From: Streptomyces tibetensis
GTDB lineage: Bacteria > Actinomycetota > Actinomycetes > Streptomycetales > Streptomycetaceae
Reading direction: 5' to 3'
Assembly (NCBI RefSeq): GCF_007655005.1
Contig: NZ_SZVW01000006.1
Span: 124,001 to 188,000 of the forward strand
Length of the DNA: 64,000 nucleotides
Shown: positions 54,561-64,000 of the stretch, piece by piece
Layout: each line of letters starts with the position of its first letter
Numbering within the stretch: position 1 is the first letter of the stretch
Notes under the pieces: generated by a model
The model's input: only the letters and a program-made list of their open reading frames with translations
What the model was told of the DNA's origin: nothing
Databases searched by the model: none
Program-made: the position numbers and the translations under genes

Positions 54561-54733
54561 AACTGGCCCGGCCGGACTGCGTCGCCCTGGCGGAGTTCTT
54601 CGGTGTCCCCGGGGTGCGGACGACGCCGGAGAGGCTGGAGCAGGACCTCGCGAAGGCGCTTCAGGCGCCCGGGCCCTCGGTGGTCCTGCTCCCGGCCGTG
54701 CTGCGGATGTTCGTGCCGACGCACCTGGACTGA
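54561..54733 (+). pseudogene. Duplicated C-terminal fragment of the TPP enzyme (copy 2)
   Basis: The frame reads ELARPDCVALAEFFGVPGVR, continues through [13 protein letters not shown] to FVPTHLD and a stop, matching the last 58 residues of the TPP enzyme with few changes. It lacks the rest of the enzyme, so it cannot be active. Third-base changes dominate over amino-acid changes, suggesting divergence under past selection or from a paralogue. Confidence 0.85.
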
Positions 54734-54758
54734 GCGCCGGCCGGCCCCGCCTTGTCGT

Positions 54759-55403
54759 CTACAGGCCGTCGCGGACCATCGCGGCGACGATGTGAACGTG
54801 GCGGTCGGCCGCCGTGCCCGACCACTCGTTGTCGAAGTTCAGGCCGTAGGGCCAGAAGTGGCCGCCGCCGGTGGAGATCTTGGCGCCCGAGCCGTCGTAC
54901 TGCTTGACCAGCGCGGTGGCCTGACCGCCGGTCCAGGTGCCGCTGCCGCCGAGCCGGGACCAGCCCGAGCTGGTGCCCACGCCGATGGTGTGGGCGATCT
55001 CGTGCAGGGCCGTCCGCTCGCTCATGTAGCTGCGGTTGCTGCCGAAGCGGATCGTGCCGTTGATGTTGCCGTCGGCGGTGGGAACGCCCGGTTCGTAGCG
55101 GACGGTGAGGGTCTTGCCCAGGTCGCTGAGGTTGTTGTAGCGGGCCACCGCCGCGTTCATGGCCTTCGTGATGAGGTCGTAGGCCGAGCGCTGGTCCGCG
55201 GTGGGGTTGCTCGCGCGGACGAGGGACCAGGTGATGGTGGCCGCCGCGGCGCGATCCCGGGCGGGGGCGGGGGGAGCCTGGGGAGTGGCGGCCCGGGCGA
55301 CACCGGGGCCGGCCAGCAGTGCCGCGGTGAGGGCGGCGACGAGTGCCTTGCGCGGGCTCACGAGCGCCTTGTGCGGGCTCACGGCTGCCTTGCGTGGTCT
55401 CAT
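54759..55403 (-). CDS. Secreted zincin-type metalloprotease-like protein
   Basis: A 214-aa exported protein with a signal peptide after a basic, repetitive N-terminus (cut near GVARAATPQ). The mature part carries HEIAHTIGVG, the zincin zinc-binding motif HExxH followed by a Gly-x-Gly turn. The rest is small, beta-prone and rich in Gly/Ser. ATG at 55403 follows AGGAGGA. It may be an extracellular peptidase; the small size leaves substrate and activity uncertain. Confidence 0.75.
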   Translation of the reverse strand: MRPRKAAVSPHKALVSPRKALVAALTAALLAGPGVARAATPQAPPAPARDRAAAATITWSLVRASNPTADQRSAYDLITKAMNAAVARYNNLSDLGKTLTVRYEPGVPTADGNINGTIRFGSNRSYMSERTALHEIAHTIGVGTSSGWSRLGGSGTWTGGQATALVKQYDGSGAKISTGGGHFWPYGLNFDNEWSGTAADRHVHIVAAMVRDGL

Positions 55404-55407
55404 GTGC
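55345..55407 (-). repeat. 21-nt tandem repeat at the metalloprotease N-terminus
   Basis: Three tandem units of 21 nt (55345-55365, 55366-55386, 55387-55407), each beginning GCCTTG on the plus strand, encode the KAAVSPHKALVSPRKAL stretch and overlap the start codon. Units 1 and 2 are nearly identical. Confidence 0.75.
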
Positions 55408-55583
55408 GGATCCTCCTGTGGGGGGTGGCCGTCACGAAGCTTGCGAAACTTCGCACGACGTTCGGGATCTCGGACAAGCGGCGCCGCCGTTTCACTCAAA
55501 GCCCTTGAACGACACGGCAGTTGGCGCGCTGTCGACCGCAAGTATCCCGGCGGGAAAGACGGCGTCAAGAGTTCCGGCAGAGG

Positions 55584-56204
55584 TCAGTGGAACCAGAAGA
55601 GCAGGGTGTCGGGGTTCGTCCCGGGCCGCCGCGCCCCCTCCCACTCCTCCGCCTCGAAGCGCAGAGCGTCGGCGAACCGGCGCGCCGGGCCACGGAATTC
55701 GGGGTCGAGGCGGTCGAGCACGCGCGCGTAGGCATCGGCCAGGGCCGCGGCCCGCCGGGCCGGCAGGGTGCCGATGGCGGGCACCGCGTCGCCGGGATGC
55801 GGCAGCCGCAGCGGCGGGCCGCTGAACAGGAACGTGCCCGGGAGCAGGTCGGACGGTACGCCGTGCCGGGCCAGTTCGTCGTCCATGGCGTGGAACCAGG
55901 CCGGACGGCGCCAGGTGCCGAGGTCGGCCGGATCGGAGAAGTGCGCCGCGACGACCTGGTAGAAGGCGTAGCTGTACGCCGGACAGCGGTCGGTACTCGG
56001 GGTGCCGTCGATCAGCTCGTCGAGGGCCCGGCTGATGGAGACGTCCAGGGCGATGCCCTGTTCCCGGAAGCGGGCGTCGGTCCGCTCGCACTCCGTGCGC
56101 ACCCGGGCGAGCGTGCGCTCCTGCTGCTCGGTCCGCTCCACCGCCGTGAGCAGCCGCACCACCGTTCTCATGTCGCCGGTGCTCATCTCCAGGCAGTAGC
56201 CCAC
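55584..56204 (-). CDS. Conserved hypothetical protein (DUF7691-like)
   Basis: A 206-aa soluble protein. The start VGYCLEM, the charged helical N-terminal half, and an ending with an aromatic run (DTLLFWFH) resemble small Streptomyces proteins I recall as DUF7691, but this is a weak match. GTG at 56204 is chosen because AAGGGA lies about 10 nt upstream. No catalytic motif is recognised. It is followed by the divergent end of the metalloprotease region. Confidence 0.55.
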   Translation of the reverse strand: MGYCLEMSTGDMRTVVRLLTAVERTEQQERTLARVRTECERTDARFREQGIALDVSISRALDELIDGTPSTDRCPAYSYAFYQVVAAHFSDPADLGTWRRPAWFHAMDDELARHGVPSDLLPGTFLFSGPPLRLPHPGDAVPAIGTLPARRAAALADAYARVLDRLDPEFRGPARRFADALRFEAEEWEGARRPGTNPDTLLFWFH

Positions 56205-56261
56205 CGCTGCGTTTCCCTTCACCCGTTCGCCGGACACCGGTGTCCATGATCGGGGACGCGG

Positions 56262-56295
56262 GAACGGCCCCGGACCGAGAAGTCGGGGGCCGTTC
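56262..56295 (-). terminator. Hairpin after the mannosyltransferase gene
   Basis: GAACGGCCCC and GGGGCCGTTC form a perfect 10-bp stem (56262-56271 with 56286-56295), 22 bp after the stop of the minus-strand glycosyltransferase gene. Confidence 0.65.
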
Positions 56296-56317
56296 GATCA
56301 TGCTGGGTTATGGCGGA

Positions 56318-58603
56318 TCAGCCGACGTCGGACGGGTCGAGACGGTAGACGGCCGAACCGGACCCTGACGAGGAGCCGGAGCCGGCGGCTGAGCTGGGGC
56401 CGGAGCCGGAGCCGGAGCCGGAGCCGGCGGCTGAGCTGGGGTCGGAGCCTGCGCCCGCGGCTGAGCCGGAGCCGGAGCCGGAGGTGGACCCCGAGTCGGA
56501 GCCGGAGCCCGAGTCCCCGCTCGTGCTGTCGCTGTAGTCGCTCTCCTTCACCGCCGTGCCGTGCTTCTGCACCCACGCCGTGACCTCGGAGCTGACGGAG
56601 GAGCCGCCGCCCGGGCCGCCGCCCATGCCGCCGCCGAGCTGGATGTAATGCAGTTCGCCCTTCTTCACCAGTTCTTTGAGCTTGGCGAGCGTCATCGCCT
56701 TGTCGCTGCCGGACCAGCCCCACATCGAGATGACGGGCTCCCCGCTGCTCACGATGAGCTGGGCGGCACCTTGCGAACTCGACACGGCCAGCAGCCACTT
56801 GGCGCCGTCCTGGTGCTTCTTCAGGTACGCGATCAGCTCGCTGCTCGCGCCACCGCCGCCCATGCCACCACCGCCCGGGCCGCCCTGCGTGCCGCCGGGA
56901 GCCTGCCCGCCCTGCGTGCCTTCCGGAGCCTGCCCGCGCTGCCCGCTCTGCCCGCCGGACGGCATCCCGCCCCCGGGGAAACCGCCCCCGGCCTGAGCGT
57001 TGCCGCCCTGCCGACTGCCCTCACCGGGACCGCTCGAGCCCCCGCCCGGGATCCCCCGGCCACCACCGCCCCCGCCCCCGGGCCCGCCGAAGCCGCTGCC
57101 CGTGGTCGGCCCCGCCGTGGGGTTCGTACCGCCCATGCCGCCGCCCGCCCCCGACGAGGGAACCGACCAGGCGTACGCGGCCGGGCCCGCCACCGCCGCG
57201 ACGACCGCGGCCGCCACCGACACCGTCAGCAGCCGCAGCCGCAGCACCGAGGCGCCGGAGCGGAACACGAACAGGCCCACCACGGCCAGCGCCATGACGA
57301 CCAGGACGGCCGGCCACAGCCAGGTGTTCCAGCCGGAGGCCCGCCGCAGCAGCACCGCCGCCCAGGCGGCCGTGACGCCCAGCGCGAGCGGCAGCACCCA
57401 CACCCACCGCCGGTCGGACCGGAACGCCCGCAGCAGCAGCGCCCCGCCGCCTCCGCACAGCGCCGCGATGCCCGGCGCGAGTGCGGTCGTGTAGTACGGG
57501 TGCATGGTGCCCTCGGCCAGGGCGAAGGTCAGGTAGTGCAGCAGGGTCCAGCCGCCCCAGAGCAGGAGCGCGGCCCGGGTGGGGTCCGTGCGCGGGGCGC
57601 GGCCGCACAGCGCCATGCCGCCGACGAGCGCGATGCCCGCGAAGGGGATCAGCCAGGAGATCTGACCGCCGAGAATGTCGTTGAACATCCTGCCGAGGCC
57701 CGCGGTTCCGGAGAACCCGCCGCCGCCTCCGCCCCCGCCGCCACCGCCGTTGCCCTCGCCGCCGAGGATCCGGCCGAGGCCGTTGTAGCCCATGATCAGG
57801 TTCCAGGCGGTGCCGTCCGTCGAGCCACCGATGTACGGCCGCTCCGAGGCCGGGACCAGCGACACGGCCGCGGCCCACCAGAAGCTGGAGACGGCCAGCA
57901 CCACCGTGGCGAGACACAGGTTCACGACCCGCTTCACCACCGCCGGCCTCGCCGCGTACAGATAGACCGCGAACACGGCGGGCAGCGCGATGTACCCCTG
58001 CAGCATCTTGGTGTTGAAGGCGAGCCCGAAGCAGGCCGCCGAGCCGAGCAGCGGCAGCAGCCGGCCGTCGCGCGTCGCACGCAGCGCGAGGGCCGCGCCG
58101 GCCACCATCAGGAACACCAGCAGGGTGTCGGGGTTGTTGTCCCGGTTGATGGCGACCGTGATCGGGGTCAGGGCAAGGACGAGTGCCGCCACTGCCGCCG
58201 CCGCGTGCCCGAACACCCGCTTCACACTGGAGTGCAGGATCCAGACGGTGGCCAGCGCGGCCGAGATCATCGGCGCCATCATCTGCCAGGTGCCGTAACC
58301 GAAGACCCGGCAGGACAGGCCCATGACCATCAGCGCGAGCGGCGGCTTGTCGACGGTGAGGAAGTTCCCGGCGTCCAACGAGCCGAAGAACCAGGCCTTC
58401 CAGCTCTCGGTGCCGCTGAGTACGGCGGCGCTGTAGAAGCTGTTGAGGCCGGCGCCGGACAGGTTCCAGGAATAGAGCACCGCTGCCAGGGCGAGGATCG
58501 CCGGCAGCGCGGGGAGGGACCAACGCGGCGCGGGGGCGGCGTCCTTCGGCGGGGGCGGCGGGGACTCGGCGGTCCGGAGCTGGGGTTCGGTGGCAGATGT
58601 CAC
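56318..58603 (-). CDS. Membrane glycosyltransferase, GT39/ArnT-like with extended tail
   Basis: A 761-aa integral membrane protein. The N-terminal 480 residues have about 11 hydrophobic segments and a GT-C fold entry typical of PMT/ArnT enzymes ([28 protein letters not shown], with the catalytic Asp region). A Gly-rich hydrophilic linker follows (about 500-620), then a small folded extracellular domain ([21 protein letters not shown]), and a Ser/Gly low-complexity tail. Such proteins use lipid-linked sugars to modify proteins or glycolipids. GTG at 58603 is used; the start is uncertain. Confidence 0.85.
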   Translation of the reverse strand: MTSATEPQLRTAESPPPPPKDAAPAPRWSLPALPAILALAAVLYSWNLSGAGLNSFYSAAVLSGTESWKAWFFGSLDAGNFLTVDKPPLALMVMGLSCRVFGYGTWQMMAPMISAALATVWILHSSVKRVFGHAAAAVAALVLALTPITVAINRDNNPDTLLVFLMVAGAALALRATRDGRLLPLLGSAACFGLAFNTKMLQGYIALPAVFAVYLYAARPAVVKRVVNLCLATVVLAVSSFWWAAAVSLVPASERPYIGGSTDGTAWNLIMGYNGLGRILGGEGNGGGGGGGGGGGFSGTAGLGRMFNDILGGQISWLIPFAGIALVGGMALCGRAPRTDPTRAALLLWGGWTLLHYLTFALAEGTMHPYYTTALAPGIAALCGGGGALLLRAFRSDRRWVWVLPLALGVTAAWAAVLLRRASGWNTWLWPAVLVVMALAVVGLFVFRSGASVLRLRLLTVSVAAAVVAAVAGPAAYAWSVPSSGAGGGMGGTNPTAGPTTGSGFGGPGGGGGGGRGIPGGGSSGPGEGSRQGGNAQAGGGFPGGGMPSGGQSGQRGQAPEGTQGGQAPGGTQGGPGGGGMGGGGASSELIAYLKKHQDGAKWLLAVSSSQGAAQLIVSSGEPVISMWGWSGSDKAMTLAKLKELVKKGELHYIQLGGGMGGGPGGGSSVSSEVTAWVQKHGTAVKESDYSDSTSGDSGSGSDSGSTSGSGSGSAAGAGSDPSSAAGSGSGSGSGPSSAAGSGSSSGSGSAVYRLDPSDVG

Positions 58604-58745
58604 CCCAGCATGGTGGGGAGCTCCGGTGGGAGGCCGCTGTGCCGAAGCTGGCCGCCGCCTGTGAATCGGGCGGCTCCCGATAACGACTCGTACAAGCTCT
58701 CGTTGTTGATGCAACCTTTCGGCCACGTCCGTGAGTCAAGGGGGC

Positions 58746-59597
58746 ATGACTTCTGGGATATCCCGCCGCGCGCGAGTGCTGGCAGCGGCCGTGGGTACCG
58801 GCGTGCTCGTGCCGCTCGTAGCCGCCGCCACGCCCGCCTCCGCCGCCCCTCCGGCCGTGAGCTGCACGTCGGCCAAGGCCGGGCTGGCCACCAAGCTGAA
58901 GAAGGACATCACCGCCGCGCTGGCCACCCGCAAGGGCACGGTCGCCGTCGGCCTCTACGACCGCAGCACCAACACCACCTGCACCCTGCGCGCGAGCTCG
59001 GCCTACGACTCGGCCAGCGTCGTCAAGGTCACCGTCCTCGCCACGCTGCTGTGGGACGCGAAGAAATCGAACCGGTACCTCACCGACCGCGAGAACACCC
59101 TCGCCAAGGCGATGATCACCAAGTCCGACAACGCGGCGACCTCCACCCTGTGGAAGCAGCTCGGCATGACGAAGATCAAGAACTTCCTCGCGGCCGCCGG
59201 CATGACGCAGACCAAGCCCGGAACGGACGGCTACTGGGGCCTGACCCAGATCACCGTCACCGACGAGCAGAAACTGCTGAAGCTCCTCACCGCCAAGAAC
59301 GCGGTGCTCAGCGACAACAGCCGGGCCTACATCGTGAAGCTGATGGGCCAGGTCGTGTCGTCCCAGCGCTGGGGCACCCCGTACGGAGTGCCCTCGGGCG
59401 TCACCGTGGCCGTCAAGAACGGCTGGCTGCAGCGCTCCTCCAACGGGTGGCGGGTGCACAGCGTCGGCGCGTTCAAGGGCGGCGGCCACGACTACGTGAT
59501 GACGGTGCTGACCCACGGCAACAGCACGATGAACTACGGCATCGCCACCATCCAGGCCGTGGCCAAGGTCATCCACAAGGACCTGGCGGCGAGCTGA
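58746..59597 (+). CDS. Secreted serine hydrolase, beta-lactamase fold
   Basis: A 283-aa exported protein. The N-terminal Arg-rich stretch and hydrophobic core are a Sec or Tat signal (SRRARVLAAAV; cut near ASAAPPA). The mature part has class A-like motifs: SVVK (catalytic Ser), SDN in KSDNAAT, and KNG in AVKNGWLQ in place of KTG. It could be a beta-lactamase-related or carboxypeptidase-like enzyme; the lack of a clear Glu166 block argues against a true beta-lactamase. ATG at 58746 follows AAGGGGG. It is divergent from the glycosyltransferase. Confidence 0.82.
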   Translation: MTSGISRRARVLAAAVGTGVLVPLVAAATPASAAPPAVSCTSAKAGLATKLKKDITAALATRKGTVAVGLYDRSTNTTCTLRASSAYDSASVVKVTVLATLLWDAKKSNRYLTDRENTLAKAMITKSDNAATSTLWKQLGMTKIKNFLAAAGMTQTKPGTDGYWGLTQITVTDEQKLLKLLTAKNAVLSDNSRAYIVKLMGQVVSSQRWGTPYGVPSGVTVAVKNGWLQRSSNGWRVHSVGAFKGGGHDYVMTVLTHGNSTMNYGIATIQAVAKVIHKDLAAS

Positions 59598-59731
59598 CCG
59601 GGTCCGGCCCGGCCCTCACCCTGCCGCCCCCTCGCGCTCGAACAGGAATCGAAACTGTTGCGGCGGGATGAAAACGGCCTTCGATCGCGTTGGTGCCTTC
59701 CGGCAGAGCAGGACGACTGGAAGGTACCGGC

Positions 59732-62700
59732 GTGACACCGAAACGGGGATGGGCACGACGACTGTGGGCCTACGCGTGGCGCCACCCGAAGGACGTCGTA
59801 CTCGCCCTCGGCTCCTCACTGGTCGGCATGGCCGTCATGGCCCTCGTCCCCCTGATCACCAAGGTGATCATCGACGACGTCATCAGCGACCACACCAGGG
59901 ACATGACCACCTGGGCCGGCCTCCTGATCGCCGCCGCCCTGGTCGTCTACGTCCTCACCTACATCCGCCGCTACTACGGCGGCCGCCTCGCCCTCGACGT
60001 CCAGCACGACCTGCGGACGGAGATGTACGGCACGATCACCCGGCTCGACGGCCGCCGCCAGGACGAGCTGTCCACCGGCCAGGTCGTCGGCCGCGCCACC
60101 AGCGACCTCCAGCTGATCCAGGGCCTGCTCTTCATGCTCCCGATGACCATCGGGAACTTCATGCTCTTCCTGATCTCCCTGGCGATCATGGGGTGGCTGT
60201 CCGTGCCGCTCACCCTGGTCGCCCTGGCCGTCGCGCCCGCCCTGTGGTGGATCGCCAAGCGCAGCCGTACCCGGCTGCACCCCTCCACCTGGTACGCCCA
60301 GGCCCAGGCCGCCGCCGTCGCGGGCGTGGTCGACGGCGCCGTCAGCGGCGTACGCGTGGTGAAGGGCTTCGGGCAGGAGGAGCAGGAGACCGGCAAGCTC
60401 CGTGAGGTCGGCCGCCGGCTGTTCGCGGGGCGGCTGCGCACCATCCGCCTGAACTCCGTCTACACCCCGGCCCTGCAGGCAGTCCCCGCGCTCGGCCAGG
60501 TCGCGATGCTGGCCCTCGGCGGCTGGCTGGCGGTGCGCGGGCACATCACGCTCGGCACGTTCGTCGCGTTCTCCAGCTACCTCGCCCAGCTGGTCGGCCC
60601 GGTCCGCATGCTCGCGGTGGTGCTCACCGTCGGCCAGCAGGCCCGGGCCGGTACCGAGCGCGTCCTGGAGCTGATCGACACCGAGCCGTCGATCGAGGAC
60701 GGCCACAAGGACCTGCCCGCCGACGCCCCCGCGACGGTCGAGTTCGACGACGTCTCCTTCGGCTACGACGCCGACCGCCCCGTCCTCGACGGGCTGAGCC
60801 TCGAGATCCGCCCGGGCGAGACCCTCGCCGTGGTCGGTTCCTCCGGCTCCGGCAAGTCCACGGTCTCCCTCCTGCTGCCGCGCTTCTACGACGTCAGCCG
60901 CGGAGCCGTCCTGGTCGGCGGCCACGACGTGCGCGAGCTGTCCCTGGCGTCCCTGCGGGCGGCGATCGGACTGGTCCCGGAGGACTCGTTCCTCTTCTCC
61001 GACACGGTCCGCAACAACATCGCCTACGGCCGCCCGGACGCGACCCTCGAGGAGATCGAGAAGGCCGCCCGCGCCGCCCAGGCGGACCGTTTCATCACCG
61101 AGCTGCCCGAGGGCTACGACACCACCGTCGGCGAGCACGGCCTCACCCTCTCCGGCGGTCAGCGCCAGCGCGTCGCTCTCGCCCGGGCGATCCTCAGCGA
61201 TCCGCGCCTGCTGGTCCTGGACGACGCCACCTCCGCCGTGGACGCGAGGGTCGAGCACGAGATCCACGAGGCCCTGAAGGGCGTCATGCGGGGCCGCACC
61301 ACCCTGCTCATCGCCCACCGCCGCTCCACCTTGAACCTCGCCGACCGCATCGCCGTCCTGGACGGCGGCCGTCTCGCCGACATCGGCACCCACGAGGAGC
61401 TCCAGGAGCGGTCCCCCCTCTACCGGCGCCTGCTCACCGACCCCGACGAGCTGGGCGCGGTCTCCCCGGGGCACACCCCGCCGGCGTGCCCCCAGGAGGA
61501 CACCTCGGTACGGGAGGAGCTGGACGCCGAGTTCGACGCCGAGCGCGGGGTCACCCCCAGGCTGTGGACCGGCGACCGCGAGCGCAAGGACACCGCCCTC
61601 GCGGAGAGCCCCGCCACCCCCGAGCTGCTGGCCCAGGTCGAGGCGCTGCCCCCGGCCACCGACGTCCCGGACGTCGACGAGGCGAGGGCCGTCCAGCCGG
61701 AGGAGTCCTACGGCCTGCGCCGGCTGCTGCGCGGCTTCGGACCGCCGCTGCTGATCAGCCTCGCCCTGGTCGCCACCGACGCGGGCATGGGCCTGCTGCT
61801 GCCGGTGCTGATCCGGCACGGCATCGACTCGGGCGTCACCGAGGCCGCGCTCGGCGCCGTGTGGGCGGCGGCCCTGCTGGGGCTGCTGACGGTGGTCGTG
61901 CAGTGGGCGGCCCAGATCGGCGAGATGCGGATGACGGGGCGTACCGGCGAGCGGGTCCTGTACTCGCTCCGGCTGAAGATCTTCTCCCAGCTGCAGCGCC
62001 TCGGCCTCGACTACTACGAGCGTGAGCTGACCGGGCGGATCATGACCCGGATGACGACCGACGTCGACGCGCTGTCGACGTTCCTGCAGACGGGCCTGGT
62101 CACGGCCTTCGTCTCGGTCGTCACCTTCTTCGGGATCATGGTCGCGCTGCTGGTGATCGACGTGCAGCTCGCGCTGGTCGTCTTCGCGACGCTGCCGCCG
62201 CTGATCATCGCCACGTTCTTCTTCCGCCGGGCGAGCGTGAAGGCGTACGAGCTGGCCCGCGAACGCGTGTCGGTCGTCAACGCCGACCTCCAGGAGTCGG
62301 TGTCCGGGCTGCGGATCGTCCAGGCGTTCCGGCGCGAGGGGGACGGCGGGCGGCGGTTCGCCGAGCGCAGCCACAGCTACCGTCAGGCCCGCATCCGGGG
62401 CCAGTGGCTGATCTCGGTGTACTTCCCGTTCGTGCAGTTCCTGTCGTCGGTGGCGGCCGCCGCCGTGTTGATGGTGGGAGGGGCCCGGGTCGACGACGGG
62501 ACCCTCGCGATCGGCTCGCTGGTGGCGTACCTGCTCTACATCGATCTGTTCTTCGCGCCCGTGCAGCAGCTCTCCCAGGTCTTCGACGGCTACCAGCAGG
62601 CGACCGTCTCGCTGGGCCGCATCCAGGAGCTGCTCCGGGAGCCGACGTCGACGAAGTCCGCCGACGAACCCCTGGAGGTCCTGTCGCTGCGCGGCGACAT

Positions 62701-63451
62701 CGCCTTCGAGGACGTGCACTTCGCCTACGGGACCGACGAAGAGGCCCTCGGCGGGGTCGACCTGCGCATCCCGGCCGGGCAGACCGTCGCCTTCGTCGGC
62801 GAGACCGGCGCGGGCAAGTCGACCCTCGTCAAGCTCGTGGCCCGCTTCTACGACCCCACCGGCGGCCGGGTCGCCGTCGACGGCACCGATCTGCGGGCCC
62901 TGGATCTCACCTCGTACCGGCACCGTCTGGGGGTCGTCCCGCAGGAGGCGTACCTCTTCCAGGGCACCGTCCGCGACGCCATCGCCTACGGCCGTCCCGA
63001 CGCCACGGATGCCGAGGTCGAGGCGGCGGCCCGCGCGGTCGGCGCGCACGACATGATCGCCACCCTGGAGGGCGGCTACCTCCACGAGGTCGCCGAGCGC
63101 GGCCGCAACCTGTCCGCCGGGCAGCGCCAGCTGATCGCCCTGGCCCGCGCCGAGCTGGTCGACCCGGACGTGCTGCTGCTCGACGAGGCCACGGCCGCTC
63201 TGGACCTGGCCACGGAGGCTCAGGTCAACCAGGCCACCGACCGCCTCGCCGGCCGCCGCACGACCCTGGTCGTCGCCCACCGTCTCACCACCGCCGCCCG
63301 CGCCGACCGGGTCGTCGTCATGGATCACGGCCGGGTCGCCGAGGACGGCACGCACGAGGAGCTCCTCGCGCGCGGCGGGCGGTACGCGGAGCTGTGGCGG
63401 ACCTTCATCGGCGCCGCAGAGCCGGAGGAGCCGGTCGGCGCGTCCCGCTGA
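59732..63451 (+). CDS. Fused double ABC exporter (TM-NBD-TM-NBD)
   Basis: A 1239-aa full ABC exporter in one chain. Each half has six predicted helices and an ATPase. NBD1 (Walker [10 protein letters not shown] near residue 370) has LSGGQ but an altered Q-loop (VPEDSF) and Walker B ending LDD, so it is likely the degenerate site. NBD2 (Walker [10 protein letters not shown] near residue 1022) has the Q-loop VPQEA, signature LSAGQ and [13 protein letters not shown] long charged linker (about 590-680) joins the halves. GTG at 59732 follows GGAAGG. The substrate is unknown; lipid or drug export is possible. Confidence 0.93.
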   Translation: MTPKRGWARRLWAYAWRHPKDVVLALGSSLVGMAVMALVPLITKVIIDDVISDHTRDMTTWAGLLIAAALVVYVLTYIRRYYGGRLALDVQHDLRTEMYGTITRLDGRRQDELSTGQVVGRATSDLQLIQGLLFMLPMTIGNFMLFLISLAIMGWLSVPLTLVALAVAPALWWIAKRSRTRLHPSTWYAQAQAAAVAGVVDGAVSGVRVVKGFGQEEQETGKLREVGRRLFAGRLRTIRLNSVYTPALQAVPALGQVAMLALGGWLAVRGHITLGTFVAFSSYLAQLVGPVRMLAVVLTVGQQARAGTERVLELIDTEPSIEDGHKDLPADAPATVEFDDVSFGYDADRPVLDGLSLEIRPGETLAVVGSSGSGKSTVSLLLPRFYDVSRGAVLVGGHDVRELSLASLRAAIGLVPEDSFLFSDTVRNNIAYGRPDATLEEIEKAARAAQADRFITELPEGYDTTVGEHGLTLSGGQRQRVALARAILSDPRLLVLDDATSAVDARVEHEIHEALKGVMRGRTTLLIAHRRSTLNLADRIAVLDGGRLADIGTHEELQERSPLYRRLLTDPDELGAVSPGHTPPACPQEDTSVREELDAEFDAERGVTPRLWTGDRERKDTALAESPATPELLAQVEALPPATDVPDVDEARAVQPEESYGLRRLLRGFGPPLLISLALVATDAGMGLLLPVLIRHGIDSGVTEAALGAVWAAALLGLLTVVVQWAAQIGEMRMTGRTGERVLYSLRLKIFSQLQRLGLDYYERELTGRIMTRMTTDVDALSTFLQTGLVTAFVSVVTFFGIMVALLVIDVQLALVVFATLPPLIIATFFFRRASVKAYELARERVSVVNADLQESVSGLRIVQAFRREGDGGRRFAERSHSYRQARIRGQWLISVYFPFVQFLSSVAAAAVLMVGGARVDDGTLAIGSLVAYLLYIDLFFAPVQQLSQVFDGYQQATVSLGRIQELLREPTSTKSADEPLEVLSLRGDIAFEDVHFAYGTDEEALGGVDLRIPAGQTVAFVGETGAGKSTLVKLVARFYDPTGGRVAVDGTDLRALDLTSYRHRLGVVPQEAYLFQGTVRDAIAYGRPDATDAEVEAAARAVGAHDMIATLEGGYLHEVAERGRNLSAGQRQLIALARAELVDPDVLLLDEATAALDLATEAQVNQATDRLAGRRTTLVVAHRLTTAARADRVVVMDHGRVAEDGTHEELLARGGRYAELWRTFIGAAEPEEPVGASR

Positions 63452-63560
63452 GCACCCCCGACACCGCTTCCGTAACGCCCGTGCAACCATCCGACATACG
63501 TCATGCGTCCGTACATGCGTACGCCGATGGTCGCGGAGGACGCGGTACGGGAGGACGACA

Positions 63561-63953
63561 GTGCACAGTGGAGCCATACGCCGGCGGCTCGCGCTCGGGC
63601 TGGCCGTGCTGACCGCCTCCGGGCTGCTCGCCGTCGCGGCCCCGGGCGAGGCGCAGGCCGCGACCTTCGCGCTCTGTCCCGGGCGCAAGGTCCGCACCCT
63701 GCCGTTCTCCACGGGGACCGTGCTCGTCTACAAGCGCGGCGGTTACGTCTGTGCCGTCACCCTCACCAAGAAGCCCGGCGCCAAGCGCACGATGTCGGTG
63801 AGCGTGCAGGCGCGCGGCAACCGACCGGTCGTGGACCAGGGCAAGTACGCCCACCACGCGGGCCCGGTGACCGTGCACGCCGGGCGCCGCTGCGTCTGGC
63901 TCAAGGGCCAGGTCGGCAGGGGGAAGTTCAGCTCCGGCTGGATCATGTGCTGA
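63561..63953 (+). CDS. Small secreted protein, unknown function
   Basis: A 130-aa exported protein: signal peptide (Arg-rich, Leu/Ala core, cut near AQAATFAL), then a basic domain of about 95 residues with four cysteines (in LCPGRK, YVCAVT, RRCVWL and the final IMC), likely two disulphides. GTG at 63561 follows GAGGA with suitable spacing. I do not recognise a family. It follows the ABC exporter by 109 bp. Confidence 0.7.
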   Translation: MHSGAIRRRLALGLAVLTASGLLAVAAPGEAQAATFALCPGRKVRTLPFSTGTVLVYKRGGYVCAVTLTKKPGAKRTMSVSVQARGNRPVVDQGKYAHHAGPVTVHAGRRCVWLKGQVGRGKFSSGWIMC

Positions 63954-64000
63954 CACCCGCCCGGTGACACGCCCCCGCGCACAGGGTTTTCCCTATGTCC

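Noticed and set aside
59816..63712. 1298-aa minus-strand open frame opposite the ABC exporter
   Set aside because: Antisense shadow: it lacks any motif, while the plus strand has both ATPase sites.
1..64000. CRISPR array
   Set aside because: No regularly spaced repeats with unique spacers were seen; the tandem repeats found are contiguous or too few.

Overview
The window is high-GC chromosomal DNA from a Streptomyces species. The gene order (cellobiose transporter and cebR, tRNA-His, orn, adpA, glmS, desferrioxamine genes, acyl-CoA dehydrogenase/HMG-CoA lyase/carboxylase operon, agmatinase-like gene) matches, from memory, the core segment around SCO2760-SCO2800 of S. coelicolor. An adpA gene with an in-frame TTA codon, palindromic CebR and iron boxes, and many overlapping start/stop codons (ATGA or GTGA) fit this assignment.

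Layout. 1-1.6 kb: two permeases of a carbohydrate ABC transporter, the first cut by the window edge. 1.7-8 kb: the cellobiose/cello-oligosaccharide module bglC-cebG-cebF-cebE (minus strand) with divergent cebR; CebR-type boxes lie upstream of cebE and on the bglC start codon. 8-12.8 kb: a small protein-kinase-like gene, a NUDIX hydrolase, an MFS exporter, tRNA-His, oligoribonuclease and the developmental regulator AdpA. 13-19.9 kb: small membrane proteins, a universal stress protein, glmS with an 85-aa partner, a Tat-exported purple acid phosphatase and a DUF4429/SHOCT protein.

19.9-24.8 kb is an accessory island: an IS200/IS605-type right end, two separated remnants of a tnpB gene, an unrecognised 450-aa gene of lower GC with a TTA codon, a DUF5946 gene, an intact IS701-family element and a solitary IS end. 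24.8-32.1 kb is the iron-regulated desferrioxamine locus desABCD with desF (siderophore-interacting reductase) and desE (binding lipoprotein).

32.1-38 kb encodes secreted or membrane proteins, led by a 1373-aa protein that joins a lysozyme-like region, a golvesin-like sandwich and an SGNH lipase/esterase. 38-46.8 kb is acyl-CoA and branched-chain (leucine) catabolism: acdH, hmgL, a biotin-dependent carboxylase pair, a divergent TetR regulator with two matching operators, a second acyl-CoA dehydrogenase and a TesB thioesterase. 47.7-53.5 kb groups a PucR regulator, a sodium:solute symporter, an agmatinase-family ureohydrolase and a TPP-dependent decarboxylase/synthase, probably a guanidino-compound catabolic unit. 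53.3-54.8 kb carries a secreted endonuclease I gene flanked by a direct duplication of the end of the TPP-enzyme gene. The rest holds a secreted zincin, a DUF protein, a GT39-type mannosyltransferase with a low-complexity tail, a serine beta-lactamase-like protein, a fused double ABC exporter and a small secreted protein.
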